A stretch of 5,899 bases of DNA from a bacterium. GTDB lineage: Bacteria > Babelota > Babeliae > Babelales > Vermiphilaceae. The DNA lies in the NCBI GenBank assembly GCA_030672115.1, contig DAOVGZ010000062.1, positions 1-5,899 of the forward strand. Reading direction: 5' to 3'. The translations under genes were made by a program, and so were the position numbers. Positions within the stretch are counted from its first letter, which is position 1. Each line of letters starts with the position of its first letter. The notes under the pieces were generated by a model, which saw nothing but the letters and a program-made list of their open reading frames with translations, was not told where the DNA came from and ran no database searches. This document shows positions 1-5,899 of the stretch, piece by piece.

Positions 1-1353
1 TGGTTAAAAAAAAATAATTATTACCATAATAATCTTTTAAAGTTTTATAAATTTGTTGTTACGCAAAGTTCTCGTGTTTTGCAGATAAATTGCAAAAATG
101 GTTATGTGCTCAATGCTGTTAATCCTTCTTTTGGCGTTGGTCTTGATGTAGATGTAGATTCGCTTTCATCTGCACGTGAGCGCTACCAGGATATTCAATT
201 TTTTTCTTCTGATATTAATGATTTAGAGCCACAAATTTTTGATTATATTATTTTAACGTCGGTCACGATGGAAGAATATGATATTCAGGATCTGTTTTTG
301 TCATTACGACCTTTTTGTGATTCTAGTACACGAATAATTATTGATACTTATTCTTATTTGTGGGAGCCGGTTTTATGGGTAACCCAAAAGCTTGGACTTC
401 GCAGGCCGACCGACTTTAAAAATTGGATTTCACAAAAAGACTTACATAATTTTTTGCAGCTTGCTGGTTTTGATGTGGTCACAACAAGTCGACATACTTT
501 GTTTCCTATGTATATTCCTATTCTCTCTTCTCTTTTAAATTCTTTTTTTGTTCATGTTCCGATTATAAAGCGACTTTGTTTGCATGAAGTCACTATTGCT
601 CGTGCTATTTTTCCTGAGCGTGATGCAAAAAAATATAAAGTTTCTGTTATTGTTCCGTGTAAAAATGAAAAAGGAAATGTGGAAGCTGCCGTAACACGCT
701 GTCCTGATATTGGTTCTGGTACAGAAATTATTTTTGTAGAAGGTGGCTCACAAGATGGAACTCTTGATGAAATTATACGAGTGAGTCAAAAGTATCCAGA
801 AAAAAATATTCAATGGTGTACGCAAGAAGGAAAAGGAAAGGGTGATGCGGTCAGGAAAGGCTTTGCGCAAGCCAAGGGTGATATTTTAATGATTCTTGAT
901 GCAGACTTAACTGTTAGGCCAGAGGAGTTGCCGAAGTTTGTTGATGCACTTGTGCGAGGCAAAGGGGAATTTATAAATGGTTCTCGTTTAATTTATGGAA
1001 TGGAATCAGATGCGATGCGATTTTTGAATTTGCTCGCAAATTATTTTTTTGGTCTTTTGTTTTCGTGGCTTTTAAGTCAAAAAATAAAAGATACGCTTTG
1101 TGGAACAAAAGTTTTGTTTGCAGCTGATTATAAAAAAATAGCTGATAATAGAAAATTTTTTGGAGATTTTGATCCGTTTGGAGATTTTGATCTTTTGTTT
1201 GGTGCGGCAAAATTGAATCTAAAAATTATTGATATGCCGGTACATTACAAAAATAGAACTTATGGATCAACGCAAATTAGGCGCTTTATGCATGGGTTTA
1301 TTTTGCTTGGTATGAGTATAATTGCCCTTAAAAAATTTAAATTTCGCCGATGA
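1..1353 (+). CDS. Methyltransferase-like / family 2 glycosyltransferase fusion (5' partial)
   Basis: The frame is open from base 1, so the true start lies upstream; 450 codons are visible before TGA. Residues ~1-200 resemble a class I SAM-methyltransferase: a YYH-type lead-in, strand 1 VLQINCKNG (26-34), GVGLD with acidic D49 ending strand 2, and D71 in SSDINDLE. Residues ~212-450 form a GT-A fold GT2 domain close to DPM1-like polyprenyl-phosphate sugar transferases: VSVIVPCKNE (from V214), EGGSQDGT (247-254), the metal/nucleotide-binding DAD (300-302), NGSR (326-329), DTLCGTK (364-370), a doubled FGDFD and HYKNRTYG (415-422). I see no clear membrane span, so it is probably cytosolic or membrane-peripheral. 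Anomaly: the usual E-x-G-x-G-x-G SAM loop reads Q-I-N-C-K-N-G, so methyl transfer is doubtful while glycosyl transfer looks intact. A TTG at 79 could be taken as a start, but it would cut into strand 1 of the domain and homologous-looking sequence continues upstream. The GT2 assignment is firm; sugar and acceptor are unknown. Confidence 0.9.
   Translation, partial: WLKKNNYYHNNLLKFYKFVVTQSSRVLQINCKNGYVLNAVNPSFGVGLDVDVDSLSSARERYQDIQFFSSDINDLEPQIFDYIILTSVTMEEYDIQDLFLSLRPFCDSSTRIIIDTYSYLWEPVLWVTQKLGLRRPTDFKNWISQKDLHNFLQLAGFDVVTTSRHTLFPMYIPILSSLLNSFFVHVPIIKRLCLHEVTIARAIFPERDAKKYKVSVIVPCKNEKGNVEAAVTRCPDIGSGTEIIFVEGGSQDGTLDEIIRVSQKYPEKNIQWCTQEGKGKGDAVRKGFAQAKGDILMILDADLTVRPEELPKFVDALVRGKGEFINGSRLIYGMESDAMRFLNLLANYFFGLLFSWLLSQKIKDTLCGTKVLFAADYKKIADNRKFFGDFDPFGDFDLLFGAAKLNLKIIDMPVHYKNRTYGSTQIRRFMHGFILLGMSIIALKKFKFRR
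1159..1192 (+). repeat. Two-copy 18-base in-frame tandem repeat inside the GT2 domain
   Basis: A 16-base unit beginning TTTGGAGATTTTGATC occurs exactly at 1159-1174 and again at 1177-1192, a period of 18 bases or six codons. It encodes the doubled peptide FGDFDP-FGDFDL near residues 387-398. From memory, the doubled peptide is common in this GT2 subfamily, so the protein repeat is probably functional. The near-complete identity at DNA level may reflect the same biased codons, or a recent duplication or gene conversion. Seen directly; the meaning is inferred. Confidence 0.7.
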
Positions 1354-2081
1354 AAGAGATTATGAAGATAAGTATTGTTATTCCTGCTTATAATGAAGAA
1401 AATCGAATTGTTAAAACGCTTGAGCATTATGCTGATTATTTTGATAAAAAAGATATCAAATATGAACTATTAGTTGTTTTAAATGGATGTGTTGATAGTA
1501 CGCTTGAGCTTGTAGAATCTGTTCAAAAAAAATATGCAACGATAAAGATTATTGATATAAAGCAAGCAGGAAAAGGACTGGCTATAAAAGTTGGTTTTAA
1601 AAATGCTCTTACAAGAGAAAATGATTTGATTGGTTTTGTTGATGCAGATATGGCTACTCAGCCACAGTATTTTTATGAACTTATTGAACGAATTGGTGAT
1701 GCTGATGGCATTGTTGCAAGTCGTTATATGAAAGAATCAACAACAATTCCTGCACGTCCATGGATAAAAGAGTGGGGTAGAATTATAGTTTATAATCCAC
1801 TTATTTTTCTTTTATTTGGTATGAAGTACATTGATTATCAATGTGGAGCAAAACTGTTTAAACGAGAGGCTGTGGAAACAATTGTTGATCAATTGACGGT
1901 TAGGCAGTGGGCGTTTGATGTTGAACTTCTTTACCTGATGAAAAAACATGAATTTATTATCAAAGAAATTCCAACGGTTTGGCAAGATCAAGATGACAGT
2001 AAGTTTGGTTTGAATTCTGGTATAGGGATGATTGGCCATCTTTTTACACTGCGCATGCAGTATTTTAAAAAAAATAAATAA
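1350..2081 (+). CDS. Family 2 glycosyltransferase, polyprenyl-phosphate glucosyltransferase (Alg5)-like
   Basis: A complete GT-A family 2 enzyme of 243 residues. The fold is seen in KISIVIPAYNEE (6-17), the nucleotide-site strand VVLNGCVDST (42-51), the metal-binding DAD (98-100), ASRYM after strand 5, and YQCGAKLF (163-170) followed by the acceptor-side segment WAFDVELLYL. The order and the QCG.K motif resemble dolichyl/undecaprenyl-phosphate glucosyltransferases and DPM1-like enzymes, which transfer a sugar from a nucleotide donor to a lipid phosphate at the inner face of the membrane. A short hydrophobic stretch near 147-157 could be a membrane-touching helix, but no C-terminal anchor is present. 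The ATG at 1350 overlaps the upstream TGA as ATGA and has no clear ribosome site. A second in-frame ATG at 1362, preceded by AAAGAG, would give MKISIVIPAYNEE, the usual family N-terminus, so either start is possible. Donor sugar and acceptor cannot be read from the sequence. Confidence 0.92.
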   Translation: MKEIMKISIVIPAYNEENRIVKTLEHYADYFDKKDIKYELLVVLNGCVDSTLELVESVQKKYATIKIIDIKQAGKGLAIKVGFKNALTRENDLIGFVDADMATQPQYFYELIERIGDADGIVASRYMKESTTIPARPWIKEWGRIIVYNPLIFLLFGMKYIDYQCGAKLFKREAVETIVDQLTVRQWAFDVELLYLMKKHEFIIKEIPTVWQDQDDSKFGLNSGIGMIGHLFTLRMQYFKKNK

Positions 2082-2089
2082 TTATAAAA

Positions 2090-2094
2090 AAGGT
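2090..2094 (+). promoter_or_regulatory. Shine-Dalgarno site of the asnB-like gene
   Basis: AAGGT lies in an A-rich stretch with about six bases between AAGG and the ATG at 2100. It is the clearest ribosome-binding site in the window and sits in the only real intergenic gap (18 bases). It supports ATG 2100 as the start, as does the obligatory Met-Cys N-terminus of the product. Confidence 0.7.
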
Positions 2095-2099
2095 GCAGA

Positions 2100-4052
2100 A
2101 TGTGCGGCATTGCAGGGTTTTGCAACATTTCAAATTCACAGTTTTCTCTCGATGAATCTTTTTTGCATGCTATGCAACAAACAATTGAGCATCGTGGACC
2201 TGATGGATATCGAACGTGGAGTTCGCAAAAACATGAAGTTGCTTTTGTTCACAGACGTTTGAGTATTGTTGATCTATCAGACGCTGGTTTTCAGCCAATG
2301 GAGGATGCAGAAAAAACGGTTGTCGTTTGTTGTAATGGTGAAATTTATAATCATGAAGTACTTAGAAAAGAGTTAGAATCTTACGGGCATGTGTATCGCT
2401 CTAAATCAGATACAGAAACAATTGTGCACGCATACAAACAATGGGGCATTGATTGTACCTCAAAGTTTGAGGGAATGTTTTTTATTGTGATTTTTGATCA
2501 AATAAAAAATGAGTTGTATTTAGTCAGAGACCGGATCGGTATTAAGCCGGTCTATTTTTCTTTACAGGGTGGTGTGCTTAGTTTTGCTTCAGAAATAAAA
2601 GCACTGTGGCAATTACCATGGATACAAAAATCTATTAATAGTACTGCCGTTTCTCATTATCTTACTTATCTTGTTTCACCTGCTCCTATGACATTGTATG
2701 AAGAAATGTACAAATTGCCTTCAAGTTTTTATGTAAAAGTTGATACAAAGCGAAATGTAACGTTTCATGAATGGTACTGTCCAATTGTCAAAACGTACGA
2801 TCAAAAACTTTTGCAAGATGAACAGTTTTGTGTGCAAAAAATTAGAACATTATTACGTAGTTCAATAAAAAAAAGAATGATGTCAGATGTTCCATTTGGA
2901 GTTTTTTTATCTGGTGGAATAGACTCGAGTTTAAATGTTGCGCTTATGTCTGAATATACTCGTCAGGTAAAAACATTTAACGTTTCTTTTTCTGATGGGC
3001 CTGAATACTCTGAAGTGCAGTGGGCGCGTAAAGTTGCTAATCATTTTAAAACTGATCATCACGAGCTGGTTATTAATGAAAAAGATGCATTTAGTTTTTT
3101 TGAAAAAATGGTGTATCACCAAGATGAACCAATTGGCGATTGCGTGTGTGTTCCTCTTTATTATGTTTCAAAATTACTAAAAGATTCTGGTGTTACAGTT
3201 GTTCAAGTTGGCGAAGGTTCGGATGAGCTTTTTTGCGGATATAATCGATATGCTCAATATTTACAGTTGCATCCATGGTTAGATATTTCTGGTCGTTATA
3301 TGCCTTCATTTTTAAAAAAAACAGCATCAAATGTTTTTTCATCCTGTTTTCCTAAAAGATTTGATAAACGAGAGCTTGTAAACAATTGGGCTCGTAGTAG
3401 AGCATTATTTTGGGGTGGAGCGGTTGTGTTTCCAGAAACATTGAAACATGAGATGAATCTTGTAACAACTAAAGAAAAAAAAGATCCAATTGTTGAACAA
3501 ATATATTCCGGCTTTAATCAAAATGCTGATAGCCATAATGTTGCGGAGTATCATTTAAAAAAGTTAAAAAAGATTAATCCGCAGGCAGATTTTTTACAAT
3601 CGATGATTTATTTAGAATTAAAACAGCGATTGCCAGAATTATTGTTAATGCGTGTTGATAAAATGACAATGGCAACGTCAGTTGAAGGAAGAGTTCCGTT
3701 TTTAGATCATAAACTTGTTGAATTTGCTCTTCAGGTTCCAAAATCATTGAAATATAAAGATGGCATTACAAAATATATTTTAAAAAAAGCGTGTGAAGGT
3801 ATTTTACCGAACGATGTTATTTATCGAAAAAAAATGGGATTTGCGGCTCCGGCAACCAGATGGTTTAAAAATGGAGATTATTTTAAAGAGCATTTGCTTG
3901 ATATGTTGAGTAGCAAGAATAATGTGTGGGGAGATTATGTGAATTTTGATGCAATAAAATCGTTGGTGCATGAAAATAAAACATGTCGTACAGATTATTC
4001 GTACCATTTATGGGCATTGCAAAATTTGATTGGATGTCATGCAAAAAAATAA
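2100..4052 (+). CDS. asnB: Glutamine-hydrolysing asparagine synthetase-type amidotransferase (AsnB family)
   Basis: A complete 650-residue protein with both AsnB domains. The N-terminal class II glutaminase (about 1-210) begins Met-Cys-Gly-Ile, exposing the Cys2 nucleophile after Met removal. It keeps RGPDG (32-36), R53 in RRLSIVD, NGE (79-81), SKSDTE (101-106) and RDRIGIKP. The C-terminal ATP-pyrophosphatase/synthetase domain (about 240-640) has the PP-loop SGGIDSS (271-277), GEGSDELF (371-378), RVDKMTMA (518-525), EGRVPFLDH (529-537) and KKMGFAAP (577-584). All expected catalytic motifs are visible, so it should be active. The family takes ammonia from glutamine through a tunnel to an adenylated carboxylate, classically aspartate to give asparagine. 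It is longer than the ~550-residue E. coli AsnB and matches the size of relatives found in polysaccharide and exosortase-associated loci. Between glycosyltransferases it may instead amidate a uronic acid, as proposed for WbpS-like proteins; the substrate is not readable. The symbol denotes the family only. Confidence 0.95.
   Translation: MCGIAGFCNISNSQFSLDESFLHAMQQTIEHRGPDGYRTWSSQKHEVAFVHRRLSIVDLSDAGFQPMEDAEKTVVVCCNGEIYNHEVLRKELESYGHVYRSKSDTETIVHAYKQWGIDCTSKFEGMFFIVIFDQIKNELYLVRDRIGIKPVYFSLQGGVLSFASEIKALWQLPWIQKSINSTAVSHYLTYLVSPAPMTLYEEMYKLPSSFYVKVDTKRNVTFHEWYCPIVKTYDQKLLQDEQFCVQKIRTLLRSSIKKRMMSDVPFGVFLSGGIDSSLNVALMSEYTRQVKTFNVSFSDGPEYSEVQWARKVANHFKTDHHELVINEKDAFSFFEKMVYHQDEPIGDCVCVPLYYVSKLLKDSGVTVVQVGEGSDELFCGYNRYAQYLQLHPWLDISGRYMPSFLKKTASNVFSSCFPKRFDKRELVNNWARSRALFWGGAVVFPETLKHEMNLVTTKEKKDPIVEQIYSGFNQNADSHNVAEYHLKKLKKINPQADFLQSMIYLELKQRLPELLLMRVDKMTMATSVEGRVPFLDHKLVEFALQVPKSLKYKDGITKYILKKACEGILPNDVIYRKKMGFAAPATRWFKNGDYFKEHLLDMLSSKNNVWGDYVNFDAIKSLVHENKTCRTDYSYHLWALQNLIGCHAKK
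2528..2553 (+). other. Perfect 7-bp inverted repeat followed by a T-run, inside the amidotransferase gene
   Basis: AGACCGG (2528-2534) pairs exactly with CCGGTCT (2547-2553) across a 12-base loop, and ATTTTTC follows at 2554-2560. The stem is unusually G+C-rich for this window. It falls within codons for the conserved RDRIGIKPVYF segment, so coding constraint explains at least part of it. The shape recalls an intrinsic terminator or pause site, but the T-run is short and it lies within an intact gene. The structure is seen directly; any function is unproven. Confidence 0.35.
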
Positions 4053-5259
4053 TAAAAAAGAAAAAAATATTTTTTATTTGCGTACCGATATTGGCTCACA
4101 TGATTTAAAAGCTGGAGGATCTGTTGCTCATACACAGGGTGTTATTGAAGGTTTTTTATCACTAGGTTGTAATGTTTTGTGCGCATCGTCTGCAATGCAT
4201 TCACTCTTAAAAAAATGTTCTTTGGATGATTTGTATTTGTTAAAAGAACCATCTTATTTGTCATGTATTGGTTTTCGACTGAACTGTTTAGCTTCAAATG
4301 TTTTTTTTACATTTGGTTGCCTAAAGTTTTTAAAAAGAAAAAAAATAGACGTGGTGTATCAACGGTATTCGCTTCTTAATTTTGTTGGTGCTTTGATCTC
4401 TTGGATAAAAAAAGTTCCTTTTGTTTTAGAGTTTAATGGCTCGGAAGTATGGATAGATAAGAACTGGCAGAGCAAAGGATGGATGCGAATTCGATTTATA
4501 ATTCGATGGATTGAAAATTTTAATTTAAAAAAAGCAGATACGGTTGTTGTTGTTTCACAAGTTTTAAAAGACATGCTGGTACAGCAAGGTATTCATGCAA
4601 ATAAAATTTTAGTTAATCCAAATGGTGTTGATACAGTACGTTTTGATTCTGCTTGTTTAGTTGATGCCCGAAAAGATATTCGGAAAAAATATAATATTAC
4701 GGAAAAATTTGTTTTTGGTTTTATTGGTTCTTTTTCTGTGTGGCATGGCATAGAAACAATTGCTCAAATGATTCCTAAAATTATAAAACGTTATCCACAG
4801 GCGCATTTTTTATTGATTGGTTCTGGTCCATTAGTTCCTTTTTTAAAAGATTCTCTACAAAAATCGGGCATTGGGTCTGACGGTGTTACGTTGACAGGAA
4901 CAGTCACACAAGAGGAATCACAAGATTATTTATCTGCTTGTGATGTTTTTTTATCGCCAACTTTACCCAATAGTGATGGTTCTCGATTTTTTGGTTCGCC
5001 TACAAAAATGTTTGAATATATGAGTTTAGCAAAACCAATAATTGCTTCTGATTTGGAACAACTTTCAGAGCTTTTGGATGATGGAGCTGGTATTTTGGTA
5101 AAACCAGGCTATGTACAAGCATTTGTTGATGCGGCATGTGATCTTGTGATAATGAATGAAGAAAAACGCAAAAACTTTGGGATGAGAGTTCGTCAAAAAG
5201 CGATAAAAAATTATACTTGGTATGAACATACAAAAAAAATTATAAAGTCGATTGTATGA
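4039..5259 (+). CDS. Family 4 (GT-B) glycosyltransferase
   Basis: A complete retaining-type GT-B enzyme, 406 residues from ATG 4039. The N-terminal acceptor domain has YLRTDIG, the glycine-rich loop GGSVAHTQGV (26-35) and VLEFNGSEVW near 130-138. The interdomain region carries ADTVVVVSQVL and VNPNGVD (to D198). The C-terminal nucleotide-sugar domain has GSFSVWHGIE (W235-H236-G237), LLIGSGP, GTV, and DGSRFFGSPTKMFEYM (313-328) followed by AKPIIASD. E326 matches the second glutamate of the GT4 E-x7-E motif; the first position is Phe318, which I believe is usual for this SPTK-type subgroup. No signal peptide or convincing membrane span is seen, so it is likely cytosolic at the inner membrane face, extending a lipid-linked glycan. 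The ATG at 4039 overlaps the preceding gene by 14 bases; an in-frame TTG at 4030 is a less likely start. The overlap suggests translational coupling. Donor, acceptor and linkage are unknown. Confidence 0.9.
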   Translation: MQKNNKKEKNIFYLRTDIGSHDLKAGGSVAHTQGVIEGFLSLGCNVLCASSAMHSLLKKCSLDDLYLLKEPSYLSCIGFRLNCLASNVFFTFGCLKFLKRKKIDVVYQRYSLLNFVGALISWIKKVPFVLEFNGSEVWIDKNWQSKGWMRIRFIIRWIENFNLKKADTVVVVSQVLKDMLVQQGIHANKILVNPNGVDTVRFDSACLVDARKDIRKKYNITEKFVFGFIGSFSVWHGIETIAQMIPKIIKRYPQAHFLLIGSGPLVPFLKDSLQKSGIGSDGVTLTGTVTQEESQDYLSACDVFLSPTLPNSDGSRFFGSPTKMFEYMSLAKPIIASDLEQLSELLDDGAGILVKPGYVQAFVDAACDLVIMNEEKRKNFGMRVRQKAIKNYTWYEHTKKIIKSIV

Positions 5260-5899
5260 TAAAAGAAAATATGTTTGGTGAACTTTTTCATAAATATACT
5301 GATGGCATAAACAATAAAAAAGTTGCGGTTATCGGACCATATCCACCTCCTTTGGGTGGTGTTGCTGTTCATGTAAAGCGTGTGATTATAAAATTAAAAA
5401 AACAACATAATGATGTTCGTTGTTTTGACAGTACTGCCAAACATCGGTGGCGTTTTTTTTTGTATTGTATAAAACTGTTTTTTTTCCTTCTTTTTTTTCG
5501 ACCACAAACAGTTTTTTACAACACTATTTATTTAACAAATAGTTTGCCAGAGCTTCGTTTGTTTTATTTTTTACAAAAATTTTTACGTTTTGATATGACT
5601 TGTATAGAACATAACTGTCGGCATATGTACAAACGGGATAAGTCATTTAAAAAATATTTAAGTTCTTTTTTTAATGTTAATAAAATTGTATTTATTGGTG
5701 ATTCAACATATAAAAGTTACGTTGAAAATGGTGTTACATTTTTAAAAGATTTTTCTGTTGAATCCGCTTTTTTACCTCCAGATGAATCTCAAGAACAAAA
5801 GATTTTACAAACGTATCCAGCATTATTATTTTCATTTATTCAGTTGGCTAATCCATTGATTGTTGCTAATGCCTTTCAGCTTTCACTGCTTGATGGAAA
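5256..5899 (+). CDS. Second family 4-like glycosyltransferase, N-terminal part (3' partial)
   Basis: An open frame starts at ATG 5256, overlapping the previous TGA as ATGA, and stays open for 214 codons to the right edge; no stop is seen. Residues 23-42 (VAVIGPYPPPLGGVAVHVKR) form the glycine/proline-rich first strand and loop typical of GT-B family 4 enzymes. Later come a very hydrophobic stretch FFLYCIKLFFFLLFF (about 68-82), IEHN (117-120), FIGDS, LPPDESQEQ (173-181) and IVANAF (202-207), which normally precedes the donor-binding domain. The order matches a subgroup of polysaccharide-locus glycosyltransferases I recall with IPP.. and ANAF segments. The catalytic C-terminal half lies beyond the window, so activity cannot be judged. 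An ATG at 5271, after AAAAGAAAAT, is an alternative start. The hydrophobic stretch is coded by three long T-runs and may be a membrane-associating helix. Gene order suggests it acts in the same glycan pathway. Confidence 0.85.
   Translation, partial: MIKENMFGELFHKYTDGINNKKVAVIGPYPPPLGGVAVHVKRVIIKLKKQHNDVRCFDSTAKHRWRFFLYCIKLFFFLLFFRPQTVFYNTIYLTNSLPELRLFYFLQKFLRFDMTCIEHNCRHMYKRDKSFKKYLSSFFNVNKIVFIGDSTYKSYVENGVTFLKDFSVESAFLPPDESQEQKILQTYPALLFSFIQLANPLIVANAFQLSLLDG

Noticed and set aside
971..1210. Minus-strand open frames of 60-80 codons opposite the real genes (for example 971-1210, 1812-2039, 3804-4007, 4359-4574, 5000-5233)
   Set aside because: All lie antisense to well-supported genes, have low-complexity Phe/Leu/Gln/Lys-rich products, and lack ribosome sites or family motifs.
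79..1353. TTG at 79 as the start of the first gene
   Set aside because: The same frame is open to base 1, the upstream residues fit the methyltransferase family lead-in, and a start at 79 would remove half of strand 1. The gene is treated as 5' partial.
2163..2177. Short palindrome TTGCAT-GCT-ATGCAA
   Set aside because: Six-base arms with a three-base loop inside codons for a normal Leu-His-Ala-Met-Gln stretch. Expected by chance in a window of this size, with no T-run or operator context.
2032..2262. 76-codon + strand frame spanning the GT2/amidotransferase junction
   Set aside because: It overlaps the end of the GT2 gene and the conserved start of the amidotransferase in another frame and shows no recognisable domain. 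Judged a chance open frame.
4030..4038. TTG at 4030 as the start of the first GT4 gene
   Set aside because: An in-frame ATG follows nine bases later at 4039, and the extra three residues add nothing conserved. It remains possible but less likely.
4058..4078. A-run then T-run near the start of the GT4 gene
   Set aside because: The pairing is only A-T and lies in the first codons of a clear gene. It is better explained by Lys/Asn/Ile/Phe codons in AT-rich DNA.
5471..5515. Inverted repeat AAAACTG/CAGTTTT followed by T as a terminator
   Set aside because: The arms are AT-rich with a 31-base loop and lie inside an open coding frame. The pairing is too weak to be an intrinsic terminator.
1..5899. 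Possible defence system, mobile element, CRISPR array or RNA gene
   Set aside because: I saw no nuclease, integrase, transposase or toxin motifs, no spaced repeats and no tRNA-like or rRNA-like segment. Nearly every base is accounted for by glycan-synthesis genes.

Overview
The window is wholly coding on the + strand. It holds five tightly packed genes for making a cell-surface or extracellular glycan. The DNA is AT-rich (about one third G+C by eye), with many A- and T-runs and TTT/AAA/ATT-biased codons. It uses TAA and TGA as stops, so the normal bacterial code applies. Nothing in the window fixes the taxon. The composition and gene types would fit a low-GC bacterium, perhaps a host-associated or candidate-phylum lineage such as Dependentiae, but that is a weak inference.

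Layout: (1) a gene already open at base 1 and ending at 1353, a fusion of a class I SAM-methyltransferase-like domain with a GT-A family 2 glycosyltransferase. (2) 1350-2081, a stand-alone family 2 glycosyltransferase resembling polyprenyl/dolichyl-phosphate glucosyltransferases (Alg5-like). (3) 2100-4052, a complete class II glutamine amidotransferase/asparagine synthetase (AsnB family). (4) 4039-5259, a GT-B family 4 glycosyltransferase. (5) 5256 to the right edge, the N-terminal part of a second, different family 4-like glycosyltransferase, which runs off the window.

Junctions are a 4-base ATGA overlap, an 18-base gap with a Shine-Dalgarno site, a 14-base overlap and another ATGA overlap. 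This points to one polycistronic, translationally coupled unit whose promoter and terminator lie outside the window. No intergenic stretch is longer than 18 bases, and I see no RNA gene, mobile element or CRISPR array.

Together the genes look like the glycosyltransfer and tailoring part of a polysaccharide locus. The two GT2 domains may load sugars onto a lipid phosphate or another acceptor, the two GT4 enzymes may extend the repeat unit, and the AsnB-like enzyme may amidate a sugar acid or make asparagine. The most unusual feature is the first protein: its methyltransferase half has lost most of the glycine-rich SAM-binding loop, while its glycosyltransferase half looks intact. I see no clear evidence of an entirely new type of system.
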